A stretch of 64,000 nt of DNA, from contig NZ_JALOCF010000006.1 in assembly GCF_023227905.1 (NCBI RefSeq), positions 1-64,000 of the forward strand, in the 5' to 3' direction. This stretch comes from Methylobacter sp. Its GTDB lineage: Bacteria > Pseudomonadota > Gammaproteobacteria > Methylococcales > Methylomonadaceae. Positions 1 through 8,251 of this stretch are shown here, one piece after another. How positions within the stretch are numbered: position 1 is the first letter of the stretch; each line of letters opens with the position of its first letter. The notes beneath the pieces are model-generated. The model searched no databases and was not told the DNA's origin. It worked only from the letters and a program-made list of their open reading frames with translations. The position numbers were made by a program, and so were the translations under genes.

Positions 1-114
1 ACAGCTCCTATCTTGAAACAAGGCGGATTGCCTCATTCCATAACATAGGAAACAGTTACGCTCTTTCAACCAGCCACAGGCTTATGATCGCAGCGTCAAT
101 ACCGCGTGAGCGGT

Positions 115-303
115 TTAGTCCTTTGGCCGATCTTCGCCTATCACGCATTTATATACTATCGATTCTATGTCTGCTTCTGGATTAATACCAAGTTCTTGAA
201 ATGACTTGCCTACATAAGGCAAGAGCTTTCTACCATTCTGTCCCTACAACTCGCAATTTTTAGTCTTTGCTGCTGAGTCATATTCAAGACCTGAGCAACT
301 CAT
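115..303 (-). pseudogene. small ORF interrupted by an in-frame stop
   Basis: Reading the minus strand from an ATG at 303 gives 62 codons ending in TAA at 115-117, with one TAG at codon 20. The part after the TAG reads like real protein (it contains KLLPYVGKSFQELGINPEAD), and the frame stays open on both sides of the TAG. I do not recognise the family. No good ribosome binding site precedes the ATG. It could be a decayed gene or the tail of one that was once longer. That this is coding sequence is inferred from composition only. Confidence 0.3.
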
Positions 304-642
304 TACAAAAATAAAGTTTAATAAAAAACGTGATTTTTAGAGGCAGTCTATCTTCCGATTTCTAGCGGAAAATAAGGATAAACTCTAGTTAATACGCGTG
401 GGTTTTGGTTGAAGACACACTGTTTACATAAATCCTGAGTGATTACAAAAAACGTATGCTGCTCCATCGACAACATTTGTTTACCTACTGCTGCCTGAGC
501 AGCACTCATTGGTAAATTCCTTCCAAACCGGCATCGTCATCACGCAGGCGACGGCACGTATCCCATACAAAACAATTTAATTATCAGGCAGATAAAAAAA
601 TAAGTCGGCCATTTTCAGTTTTTTTATTTTGACCACATCTTG
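304..642. other. non-coding stretch upstream of the sigma-54 promoter
   Basis: No credible gene is visible here. Around 319-341 there is a stretch (TTTAATAAAAAACGTGATTT) that resembles a degenerate copy of the 17-bp motif found at 8078, 9511 and 24452. It lies about 300 bp upstream of the -24/-12 promoter, farther than the usual 80-200 bp for activator sites. Confidence 0.3.
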
Positions 643-659
643 TTGGCACGAACACTGCA
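643..659 (+). promoter_or_regulatory. sigma-54 (-24/-12) promoter
   Basis: The sequence TTGGCACGAACACTGCA matches the RpoN consensus TGGCACG-N4-TTGCA at every position except one (CTGCA for TTGCA). The invariant GG (645-646) and GC (657-658) are 12 bp apart, as required. Transcription would start near 669-670, leaving a leader of about 110 nt before the rhodanese-fold gene at 779. This is the only convincing RpoN promoter I found. It fits the presence of a sigma-54 activator gene at 8252. Confidence 0.8.
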
Positions 660-778
660 ATAACTACAACAAGTACAGCGAAGAATAGGCTTTGAGCCAT
701 TCGTCACGGTGCGAAATTTTCCGGCGATCTGTGAGTAAGCAGTTCGTTTCTATTTCCTTTGGTAAGTGAGTGTAAAAA

Positions 779-1243
779 GTGAAACAACTAGGCAAATTAT
801 TGATTTTGATGCTGGCTTTTACTGCAACGACGGTTTTTGCCGCAGAGCACGATAAAGCAGGCGGAGGCAAGGCGCATCCTTATACGGCTAAAACCCCCAA
901 ATTAAACCGGGCGCAATTGGATGAACTGCTGGCAAAGCCGGATCAACTGGTCATTATTGATGTTCGTCGTCCCGATGAGTTAACCAAAATTGGCGGCTTT
1001 CCGGCTTATCTGAGCATACAGAGCAAGGACCTTGAGAACAGACTGGCGTTTGTTCCTAAAGATCGCTCGATTGTAACCGTGTCAAACCATGCCGGACGTG
1101 CCGGCAAGACTGCTGATTTGCTGGCTGAAAAAGGTTTTAAAGTGGCAGGCGCGGTTGGCGCTCAGGACTATGAGGCAGAAGGAGGCGCTTTGACAAAAAT
1201 CGAGATACCTGCGCCGAAACCGGCTGCTGAAAAAGCGCATTAA
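779..1243 (+). CDS. secreted rhodanese-fold protein without catalytic Cys
   Basis: The product is 154 residues from a GTG start. A signal peptide (MKQLGKLLILMLAFTATTVFA) directs it to the periplasm. The rest is a single rhodanese domain: the first motif 'VIIDVRRPDE' is near residue 58, and the active-site loop is near residue 100. In that loop, where rhodaneses have C-x-x-G-x-R, this protein has S-N-H-A-G-R, so the sulfur-carrying cysteine is replaced by serine. Sulfurtransferase activity is therefore unlikely, and a binding or structural role is more probable. The C-terminus is Pro/Ala/Lys rich. It is the first gene after the sigma-54 promoter and probably leads an operon reaching to the TonB receptor. 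Confidence 0.85.
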   Translation: MKQLGKLLILMLAFTATTVFAAEHDKAGGGKAHPYTAKTPKLNRAQLDELLAKPDQLVIIDVRRPDELTKIGGFPAYLSIQSKDLENRLAFVPKDRSIVTVSNHAGRAGKTADLLAEKGFKVAGAVGAQDYEAEGGALTKIEIPAPKPAAEKAH

Positions 1244-1260
1244 TTCTTTCAATTCCGTAC

Positions 1261-1283
1261 AGCGCGATTGTCCCGATCGCGCT
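1261..1283 (+). terminator. weak hairpin between the first two operon genes
   Basis: AGCGCGAT and ATCGCGCT form a perfect 8-bp stem around a 7-nt loop, followed only by TTTC. The short U tract makes it more likely an RNA-stability or partial-termination hairpin than a full terminator. Confidence 0.3.
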
Positions 1284-1328
1284 TTCGCTGAGTCATTAAA
1301 AACCGATAAAACGGTCTGGTGAATTGTG

Positions 1329-1763
1329 ATGATATTTAAACAAAAACTAACAGCAAGCGCTTGCCTACTCGCCGGAGGATTGCTTGCCGCCTCAGCGCCG
1401 ACCTATGCTCATCATGCGTTTGCGGCAGAGTTTGATGCCAACAAACCCGTCGAACTGAAAGGCACGTTGACGAAAATCGAATGGATCAATCCTCATGGCT
1501 GGATTTATCTCGACGTGGCGGATAAGTCCGGCAAAGTCACCAATTGGGCGGTTGAATTCGGCGGCCCCAATGCGCTGATGCGGCGCGGTCTGCGCAAGAC
1601 CGATTTTCCGATAGGCGCCGAGGTTTATGTTAACGGTTACCTGGCCAAAAGCGGAAAGCCGGTAGCTAATGGCAGCACGGTAAAGTTGCCGGATGGTCGT
1701 GACTTTTTTGCCGGCTCTGAAAATACCGGTGCTCCGGAACCTCCTAAACCTGCAAGCAATTAA
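1329..1763 (+). CDS. DUF6152 family periplasmic protein
   Basis: This is a secreted protein of about 144 residues. The ATG at 1329 is preferred to the GTG three bases earlier because a GGTG sequence lies at better spacing. The signal peptide ends near 'SAPTYA', and the mature protein starts with HHAFAAEFD. The motifs 'LKGTLTKIEWINPHGWIYLDV', split here as LKGTLTKIEW and NPHGWIYLDV, together with 'LMRRGL', are those of DUF6152. Its function is unknown. The two N-terminal histidines of the mature chain could bind metal (inference). It sits second in the sigma-54 gene set, directly before two larger secreted proteins with which such proteins often cluster. Confidence 0.8.
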   Translation: MIFKQKLTASACLLAGGLLAASAPTYAHHAFAAEFDANKPVELKGTLTKIEWINPHGWIYLDVADKSGKVTNWAVEFGGPNALMRRGLRKTDFPIGAEVYVNGYLAKSGKPVANGSTVKLPDGRDFFAGSENTGAPEPPKPASN

Positions 1764-1819
1764 AAGCGCGCCGTTTCAGCATAAAGCGGCGGCTATACGA
1801 GAAAACCTGCGTAAAGACT

Positions 1820-2659
1820 ATGAGAATAATCAACCGTAATAAAGATAAGCAGACATTTGAGCGCTCAAGTTATGCTTCTGCGTTTAAACAACTTTCAGGC
1901 GCAGCGATTTTTGTAGCCTCTGTGACTTTGGTGGGCTGCGGCGCTCCGCACATCAAAGGGCAGGATAACGTTGCAACCACCACTGCGGATATCCTGCGCA
2001 CGGCTGATGGAAAGCCGGATCTGTCCGGGATCTGGCAAACCTTAAGCACAGCAGATTGGGATCTTGAGCCGCATCAGGCCCGTAAGGATGCGCCGCCGGG
2101 TTTGGGGGTCGTGGTCGGCAATGTAATTCCCTATCAACCCTGGGCACTGGAACAAAAGAAAAAGAATTTCGACAATCGGGCGGAGCTGGACCCGCGCAGA
2201 AAATACGTCATGCCGGGCATTCCACGGGCCAATTACACGCCGGAGCCGTTCCAGATTTTTCAGTCCGACAAGCAATTGACCTTTATTTACGAGTTCGGCC
2301 AAACGGTGCGCACGATACACGCCAATGACACCAAGCATCCGGAAGGGCATATCGACTGGTGGATAGGCGATTCACGCGGGCATTGGGAGGGCGATACATT
2401 GGTGGTTGACGTGACGCATTTTAACGACCAAACCTGGTTTGACCGTTCCGGGAATTTTCATAGCGACGCCTTGCATGTGGTGGAACGTTATAAACCCATC
2501 GGGCCGGATCATATTCAGTACGAAGCCGTTATCGAAGATCCCAAGGTGTTTACCAAACCCTGGACGATCAGTCTGACGCTCTATCGGCACAAGGAAAAGG
2601 ATTTTCAATTATTGGAAAACTACGGCTTCACATTCGATTACGAAAAGTTCTATCCATGA
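1820..2659 (+). CDS. lipoprotein of the 'SRGHWEGDTLVVDV' family
   Basis: This 279-residue protein has a lipobox (LVGC near residue 40), so it is probably anchored to a membrane facing the periplasm. The mature start 'TADGKPDLSGIWQ' and the central 'DSRGHWEGDTLVVDVTHF', followed by 'HVVERY' and 'VFTKPW', mark a large uncharacterised family common in Acidobacteria and Proteobacteria. No catalytic role is established. Its stop overlaps the next start in ATGA, indicating translational coupling to a paralogue. The unusually long n-region before the lipobox may mean the true start lies further downstream. Confidence 0.8.
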   Translation: MRIINRNKDKQTFERSSYASAFKQLSGAAIFVASVTLVGCGAPHIKGQDNVATTTADILRTADGKPDLSGIWQTLSTADWDLEPHQARKDAPPGLGVVVGNVIPYQPWALEQKKKNFDNRAELDPRRKYVMPGIPRANYTPEPFQIFQSDKQLTFIYEFGQTVRTIHANDTKHPEGHIDWWIGDSRGHWEGDTLVVDVTHFNDQTWFDRSGNFHSDALHVVERYKPIGPDHIQYEAVIEDPKVFTKPWTISLTLYRHKEKDFQLLENYGFTFDYEKFYP

Positions 2660-3570
2660 AGCAAGATTTAAAAACCTTTCAAGGTAAAGGCGAGGCGATT
2701 GTGAATTATCAAATTAATATTGTAAGGGCGTGGATTCCTGTGTTGCTGTCATGCACATTAATAGCGCAGCCCGGCTTTGCGGAAGACAAAGACCATGCTG
2801 AAAAACCGGCTGTGTGGGTTCCCAACAAGCTTTCTGACGGGCAACCGGATGTTCAGGGCTTTTGGCGTCCGGCGAATCAAGGGACTTACTCATTGGTCAA
2901 TCCACGCAATGGCCAGGACGGCAAGCCCGACAAGGATGGAAAAATCCCCAAAAGGCCTGTAAAGCCCAGTCGCATCATCGATCCGGCGGACGGGCAAGTG
3001 CCTTACCAACCTTGGGCGCGTGCCAAGCAACAGCATGTCCAGGCCAATTTTAACAATCCGGTTAGCCAGGAGTTCATTGATCCTCAGGCGCGCTGTTTTC
3101 CGGGCGGCGTATCGAGGCAGCAGTGGTGGCATAACACCGAGATTCGGCAATACCCCAATTACGTGGTCATCATCGGCGATGCGGACAGGCGGATAATTCC
3201 GCTCGACGGACGGCCGCATATTCCGGGCAACATCAAGCTCTGGATGTCCGATTCCCGGGGACATTGGGAAGGCAATACCCTGATAGTCGATGTGACCAAC
3301 AGCAACGCCAAGCATCGATTGAGCAATGAAGGCGATTTCTCCAGTGACAGCGTACATATTCAGGAGCGCTTTACCTTTCTCGATGCGAACACTTACCAAT
3401 ACCAGGCAACCTATGAAGATCCACGCGTTTACACGCGGCCATGGACGGTTTCCTCAAAGCAGGTTCGTGCCAATACGGACGAGCCGGATTTTGAAGCATG
3501 GGAATACGCCTGTATTGAAGGCGAGAAAAATACGGATAACTACATTACCGAGAAAATTGTATCTCAGTAG
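2656..3570 (+). CDS. secreted paralogue of the 'SRGHWEGDTL' family
   Basis: This 304-residue protein is homologous to the preceding lipoprotein: 'DGQPDVQGFWRP', 'DSRGHWEGNTLIVDVTNS', 'VHIQERF' and 'VYTRPWTV' align with it. A hydrophobic segment ending in 'AQPGFA' acts as a signal peptide. The ATG overlaps the upstream stop by 4 nt. A GTG at 2701, preceded by GAGG, would give a more normal signal peptide and is a good alternative start. It lacks the lipobox of its neighbour. The pair probably arose by tandem duplication and may form a heteromeric complex (inference). Function unknown. Confidence 0.75.
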   Translation: MKQDLKTFQGKGEAIVNYQINIVRAWIPVLLSCTLIAQPGFAEDKDHAEKPAVWVPNKLSDGQPDVQGFWRPANQGTYSLVNPRNGQDGKPDKDGKIPKRPVKPSRIIDPADGQVPYQPWARAKQQHVQANFNNPVSQEFIDPQARCFPGGVSRQQWWHNTEIRQYPNYVVIIGDADRRIIPLDGRPHIPGNIKLWMSDSRGHWEGNTLIVDVTNSNAKHRLSNEGDFSSDSVHIQERFTFLDANTYQYQATYEDPRVYTRPWTVSSKQVRANTDEPDFEAWEYACIEGEKNTDNYITEKIVSQ

Positions 3571-3677
3571 CACGGACAGGGAATTCAGCTGATTCCATTG
3601 GGTTCCGCCATCGCTTTTTGTTTGCATCATGCTTTTGGCGGTTCTCTGTTTAACTAAACAAGCAAGAGGTATTCATT

Positions 3678-4172
3678 ATGACACTCATTGAAATTGCCCA
3701 ATTACTGGAAAACTCGGAGTTCGGTACAGCGCTGCGCGAGTCTCAATACATGTTTCCGATTGTAGAAGGTATCCATTTGTTGGGGCTGGCACTTTCATTC
3801 GGATTGATTTTTTTTATTGATCTGCGTTTGCTCGGCATATTTTTACCGGAAGTGCCCATTTCGCTGATTTTACAGCAGTTTAGAGCCTGCATTTTTGGCG
3901 GATTTGTTACGACCTTCATATCAGGCGGACTTTTATTTTGGGCTGAGGCCGCCAAAATGCTCGCCAACTCCGGCTTTCAGCTAAAGCTGCTGTTTATGTT
4001 CTTTGCGCTGATTAACGCGTTGTCGTTCGAACTCAAATCTGTCCGGCGCGGATCGGCTTGGCTGGATCAGGTATTAGCCCCGCTGGATATCAGGTTTGCC
4101 GCTTGCGCATCGCTGATTTTATGGGGCGGCGTGACCATCTTCGGACGTTTGACGCCTTATATGAGCGGCTGA
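3678..4172 (+). CDS. DUF6644-like four-helix membrane protein
   Basis: This 164-residue integral membrane protein has about four hydrophobic segments and no signal peptide. An AGAGG ribosome site lies 8 nt before the ATG. The motif 'PIVEGIHLLGLALSFG...DLRLLG' is typical of DUF6644. The conserved Glu and His one turn apart in the first helix could ligate heme or metal (inference). The following gene is a divergent paralogue, so the two may form a heterodimer in the inner membrane next to the periplasmic partners encoded upstream. Confidence 0.7.
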   Translation: MTLIEIAQLLENSEFGTALRESQYMFPIVEGIHLLGLALSFGLIFFIDLRLLGIFLPEVPISLILQQFRACIFGGFVTTFISGGLLFWAEAAKMLANSGFQLKLLFMFFALINALSFELKSVRRGSAWLDQVLAPLDIRFAACASLILWGGVTIFGRLTPYMSG

Positions 4173-4213
4173 GCAATTAAAAACGCATTAAATACCCATT
4201 CGAGATAACCGTT

Positions 4214-4687
4214 ATGACAACCCATACTATAGCCAATACTATTCAAGACTCTTCAGTCAGCACCTTTCTCAGGTCGATAGACCACGACTTTATCGTCGTG
4301 TTTGAAGTGGTGCACGTGCTCGGGCTATTGCTGCTGCTTTCGCCTCTTGTAGTGATTAATCTCCGATTGCTGGGCGTCGGGCTAAAACAGCAAACAGTAG
4401 CGCAAGTTTTTCAGGCTTTTTATCCGTTCATGTTAGGCGGATTAATCGTTGCCGTATTTTCCGGCACGTCCCTGTTTTTAACTTTCCCTGTGATGTATTA
4501 CAACAATCCGATGTTTTTGCCCAAAATCGGCCTGCTGTTTTTGGCGGTGACAGTCCAATTGGCGTTAATTCTTACAACAACTCAGCAGACCTATCCGACC
4601 CCGTTATTTGCCAAAAGTGCGGCATTGCTGTCCCTTACTTTATGGTTCGGGATTGGCTTTGCCGGGCGGGCAATAGGATTTGTTTAG
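4214..4687 (+). CDS. second DUF6644-like membrane protein
   Basis: This 157-residue protein has four predicted helices. 'FEVVHVLGLLLLLSPLVVIN', followed by LRLLG, corresponds to the 'VEGIHLLG...DLRLLG' region of the preceding gene, including the E and H positions. It follows that gene after 41 bp on the same strand. Function unknown. A role in electron transfer is suggested only by the c-type cytochrome encoded next. Confidence 0.65.
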   Translation: MTTHTIANTIQDSSVSTFLRSIDHDFIVVFEVVHVLGLLLLLSPLVVINLRLLGVGLKQQTVAQVFQAFYPFMLGGLIVAVFSGTSLFLTFPVMYYNNPMFLPKIGLLFLAVTVQLALILTTTQQTYPTPLFAKSAALLSLTLWFGIGFAGRAIGFV

Positions 4688-4817
4688 TTCATAGCTTAGC
4701 GATTTGTCTATATGCAACTGAAAAAGTCGGCCGCGCTTTTTACTGTTGGGGTTGCGTTCTTCAAACACAACGGTCAAGCAGCGGCTGACGATCAGCACAT
4801 TATTTTAAGGATTGGAA

Positions 4818-5375
4818 ATGCAACGAAAATCATTGGTTCTACTTGTCATAGCGCTGTTGCCAGGTCTGGTCGCCTGTGTTAACGAGATCAAGGAACCAAC
4901 GCAGGAAGGCTACTTCAAGCCGACCGCTACCGTTCAGGACATCATGCTATCGCTGATTGATCCTTCCGCGGATGGCATTTGGAATTCGGTTAGCACGACG
5001 ATTACCAAGACCGGTACGGAAGATAAGCAGCCTCGTACCGATCAAGAGTGGCAGGAAGTCAGGCGCAACGCCATTACGCTGATAGAAGGGGCGAATCTTT
5101 TGCTTATCAACGGGCGGCAGGTAGCGGCCAAAGGCGTGAAATCGGAGAATCCGGGGATCGAGGAAGGCCCGGAGGAAGTTCAGCGATTGCTTGATGCCGA
5201 CAGGGAAAGCTATGTGAAGTTTGCGCATGCGCTGCACGATTCCGGTGTACAAGCTCTTGCCGCGATCGATGCGAAAAATTCCGCAGAACTTGTCGCCGTG
5301 GGCGGACGGATAGATGAGGCCTGCGAGCAGTGTCATCAGCGTTACTGGTATCCGAACCAGAACAAAGCCAAATAA
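4818..5375 (+). CDS. c-type cytochrome lipoprotein (c'-like)
   Basis: The product has 185 residues and starts at an ATG with AAGGA 7 nt upstream. A lipobox (LVAC) ends the signal sequence, and the chain has a single heme-attachment motif, CEQCH, close to the C-terminus (about residues 169-173). One C-terminal CxxCH after a mainly helical chain is the layout of cytochrome c'/c-556 four-helix bundles. It probably sits in the periplasm, tethered by lipid, and could exchange electrons with the paired membrane proteins (inference). The region 'DADRESYVKFAHALHDSG' fits a helical bundle. Confidence 0.75.
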   Translation: MQRKSLVLLVIALLPGLVACVNEIKEPTQEGYFKPTATVQDIMLSLIDPSADGIWNSVSTTITKTGTEDKQPRTDQEWQEVRRNAITLIEGANLLLINGRQVAAKGVKSENPGIEEGPEEVQRLLDADRESYVKFAHALHDSGVQALAAIDAKNSAELVAVGGRIDEACEQCHQRYWYPNQNKAK

Positions 5376-5531
5376 CAGGTAAGGCTTTTCAAAAAGCAGG
5401 GAATCTTGAAAATTGACCTTCAACTAACCCTGATATCGTGGCAAACATAATATAAGCAAAATCGCATGGACAGGTATTTGCATTGCCCCATCCACAGGGA
5501 TTATGCAGGGACAATTGCCCAAAGGATACTC

Positions 5532-7598
5532 GTGCAAAAATTCATCGTCAGCTCAGTATTGCTCGCCGGTTTTGTTCCGGCACACGCATCGCAAGCACTA
5601 TCCGCAGATAACGCAGAGGCCGTGCTTTTGGACACGGTAGAGGTCAAAGGCCGAGCAAGCCATTCCTCAGCCGTGGCCACTTCGGCATCGCAAGGCGTCG
5701 TCGGGCAGGCGAAGCTGGCTTATCGCCCGTTGGCGCGAGCCGGTGAGCTGGTTGAGGTCGTGCCCGGCGCACTGGCAACCCAGCACAGCGGCTCAGGCAA
5801 AGCCAACCAGTTTTATTTGCGCGGCTTTAACCTCGACCACGGCACCGATTTTTCAGTGGCGCTGGACGGCGTGCCGATGAACATGCCCAGCCATGCGCAT
5901 GGCCAAGGTTATCTGGACTTGAACAGCGTCATCCCCGAACTGGTCGACCATGTCGACTACGGCAAAGGTCCGTATTACGCCGATGCCGGCGATTTTTCTT
6001 CCGCAGGTTATTCGCGCATGCACACGCTGCATGATTTGCCCAAAGGACTGTTCAAATTTACCGGCGGCGAGCTCGGCTATTACCGCGCGCTTCTGGCCGA
6101 TTCCAAAAAAATCGGTTCGGGCGATTTGTTGGCGGCGGGTGAATTCAACGCTTATGACGGCGTATGGCAGCAGCCGGAAGACTTGGGCAAATACAATGGC
6201 ATGTTGCGCTACACGCTGGACAACACCGATTGGGGCTTGTCGGTCAACGCCAAAGCCTATCACTCCAGTTGGAACGCGACCAACCAGATTCCGGAGCGGG
6301 CTATCGAAAGCGGCACGCTGGACCTGTACGGCAGCATGGACCCTTCTGACGGCGGCGACAGTAACCGGTACAGCCTGTCCAGCAACGTCTGGAGCCGGGG
6401 CGAAAGCTATAAAAACGACTTTAATGCTTATGTTGTTTATTACGATCTCAATCTTTACTCCAACCCGACCGGCTTCCTTGACAACCTCGTGCAGGGCGAC
6501 CAGGTGCATCAGACTGAGCGCCGCGTGGTCACAGGCGGCAACGGCGAGCAAACCTGGTTTGGCAAATGGTTCGGCTTTAACGTTGACAACAGCTTGGGCC
6601 TGCAAATCCGTCACGATGAAGTCATCGGCGCCGCGTTAAACCGCACCGAACAACGCCGGATTTTCGAAACCGTGCGCAAGGACGATATCAGCGAAACCAG
6701 CGTGGCGGCCTACCTGAAAAACCAGATCAGGTGGCATGAAAAATTCCGCACGATTTCAGGATTGCGCGCCGATTTTTTGGATATCAATGTTGAAAGCCGC
6801 ACGCTCGCGGCCAATTCTGGGCAACGAAATGCAGCTTTGCTGAGTCCCAAACTCAGCATGATTTTCGGCCCCTGGGTTGATAACGAAGTGTTTGTAAATC
6901 TGGGTTACGGCCATCACTCCAATGACGCACGCGGGGCGACCTTGCGCGTTAACCCGGTCAGCGGCGATTCGGCCGATTCGGTCTCGCCATTGGTACGGTC
7001 GCGCGGCGGTGAAATCGGGCTGCGCAACTCATTTTTTCCGGGCTTGAATTCCACGGTGGCGCTGTGGTGGATGCAAGTCAATTCCGAACTGATTTTCGTC
7101 GGCGATGCCAGCAGCACCGAACCCAGCGGACGCAGCGAGCGCCACGGCGTGGAATGGAGCAACTACTACCAGGCAACCGACTGGCTGACCCTGGATGCCG
7201 ACCTGGCTTTTTCAAAAGCGAATTATGTCGGCGTGCCGCGCGAGACCAACTATATCCCCAATTCGGTCGGCCGGGTGATCAGCGCCGGGGCGGTAGTGCA
7301 ACTCCCCTTTCACACCTTTTCGACCTTGCGTTTGCGCCACTTCGGCGACATTCCGCTGAATGATGCAGGCAGCCTGACCGCAGGCGACACAACGCTGGTC
7401 AACTGGGGCCTAGGCTATCAGCATAAGGATTTGAAACTTGAGCTTGACCTGTTCAATCTGCTGGACGCCAAAAGCAATGACACCGCTTATGCCTATACGT
7501 CACGTTTGCCGGGTGAAGCCGCCGCGGGGGTGGACGGCATACTCAAGCATCCGGTGGAGCCTCGCATGGTAAGACTGGCCGCTTCGGTGAGGTTTTAA
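5532..7598 (+). CDS. TonB-dependent outer-membrane receptor
   Basis: The product is about 688 residues from a GTG with AAAGGA 5 nt upstream. This start gives a clean signal peptide ending 'FVPAHA', whereas longer starts do not. The TonB-box-like 'DTVEVKGR' is followed by a plug domain ('FYLRGFNLDHGTDFSVALDG', then PMNMPSHAHGQGY) and a 22-strand-type barrel ending in Phe ('RLAASVRF'). The ligand is not evident. It closes the sigma-54 gene set and precedes a sulfur-type sigma-54 activator, so uptake of an organosulfur compound or a metal complex is the leading guess. Confidence 0.9.
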   Translation: MQKFIVSSVLLAGFVPAHASQALSADNAEAVLLDTVEVKGRASHSSAVATSASQGVVGQAKLAYRPLARAGELVEVVPGALATQHSGSGKANQFYLRGFNLDHGTDFSVALDGVPMNMPSHAHGQGYLDLNSVIPELVDHVDYGKGPYYADAGDFSSAGYSRMHTLHDLPKGLFKFTGGELGYYRALLADSKKIGSGDLLAAGEFNAYDGVWQQPEDLGKYNGMLRYTLDNTDWGLSVNAKAYHSSWNATNQIPERAIESGTLDLYGSMDPSDGGDSNRYSLSSNVWSRGESYKNDFNAYVVYYDLNLYSNPTGFLDNLVQGDQVHQTERRVVTGGNGEQTWFGKWFGFNVDNSLGLQIRHDEVIGAALNRTEQRRIFETVRKDDISETSVAAYLKNQIRWHEKFRTISGLRADFLDINVESRTLAANSGQRNAALLSPKLSMIFGPWVDNEVFVNLGYGHHSNDARGATLRVNPVSGDSADSVSPLVRSRGGEIGLRNSFFPGLNSTVALWWMQVNSELIFVGDASSTEPSGRSERHGVEWSNYYQATDWLTLDADLAFSKANYVGVPRETNYIPNSVGRVISAGAVVQLPFHTFSTLRLRHFGDIPLNDAGSLTAGDTTLVNWGLGYQHKDLKLELDLFNLLDAKSNDTAYAYTSRLPGEAAAGVDGILKHPVEPRMVRLAASVRF

Positions 7599-7902
7599 TC
7601 TGAGTTGATAATTTTGCTACGCTAAATTCAGAGCCTTAAGACAGGTTTGATGAATATTAACGGATGAATCTCTGTTGTCTGGAAACGAAATAGGATCATC
7701 ACTGTGACACATTAGTTTTCACGGAATGATCTATTCCTGTCTTACTCAAAAACATTGAGGTTTAGAGCCGGTAAATCCGTGCAGACCAATCTGTTTTTAA
7801 GGGTATTGAGCCAAAAAGAATTAAATGCAATTGATGCTAAATGGATAACCAAAAGCCAGTAAGGAATGCGCACAAAATAACTTGAGCAAGTTGCCAATAG
7901 CT

Positions 7903-7951
7903 GGAGTGCAGGCTTCGCCTGCCAGCGCAAGTACCCAACCGATTGCACTCC
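7903..7951. repeat. GGAGTGCA/TGCACTCC palindromic repeat, copy 1
   Basis: Outer arms GGAGTGCA (7903-7910) and TGCACTCC (7944-7951) are inverted. Just inside is the small hairpin GCAGGC-TTC-GCCTGC. The same arrangement occurs at 11789-11831, so this is a dispersed REP-like element. Confidence 0.6.
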
Positions 7952-8077
7952 CGCTGAAAACTTATCTCGAGTTGTTCAAATTGTTTCAAGCTCATTCCTA
8001 AGCCACGCCAACGAGCCATCGGCGGATGAAGTTCCATGCCGGTGATTCCTATATCACTTTTAAAGATATATAAATCT

Positions 8078-8094
8078 AATAATAACGTTTTATT
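8078..8094 (-). promoter_or_regulatory. 17-bp AT-rich motif, copy 1
   Basis: On the minus strand it reads AATAAAACGTTATTATT, one base different from the copies at 9511 and 24452. It lies about 160 bp upstream of the sigma-54 activator gene, a typical distance for an activator binding site. It could be an autoregulatory site of that activator; this is inferred from position and recurrence. Confidence 0.4.
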
Positions 8095-8251
8095 GAAAAT
8101 AACAATTACCCTACGATGTGATTCATAGCTGACAGAGTACCTTGTCGGCTCTGTTGCCTGACTTAATTGCAGCGATTTTATTTAAATTTGAATAGCGATC
8201 CTGAAAAAGGGTTGGTCTATCAATTTTTGGAAAACAAACGAGCACATCATT

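Larger units (their letters stand above)
7599..8251. other. 650-bp intergenic region before the sigma-54 regulator
   Basis: I see no convincing gene here. It contains a GGAGTGCA...TGCACTCC repeat element (7903-7951) and the 17-bp motif (8078-8094). The AT-rich stretch 8040-8250 probably carries the regulator's promoter. I found no good -24/-12 element in it. An open frame on the minus strand at 7742-7948 has no family resemblance that I can recognise. Confidence 0.5.

Noticed and set aside
664..870. Minus-strand ORF over the rhodanese start and promoter region
   Set aside because: It overlaps the sigma-54 promoter leader and the signal peptide of a supported gene; there is no ribosome site.
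5853..6614. Minus-strand ORF of 253 codons inside the TonB receptor gene
   Set aside because: It is a shadow frame of a well-supported receptor; its composition follows the complementary codons.
7742..7948. Minus-strand ORF of 68 codons in the gap before the regulator
   Set aside because: Its 5' end runs through a repeat element, and there is no ribosome site or recognisable family.
8100..8250. Search for a -24/-12 promoter for the sigma-54 activator gene (TTGCCTGACTTAATTGCA and similar)
   Set aside because: The GG element is absent at the required 12-bp distance from GC in every candidate.
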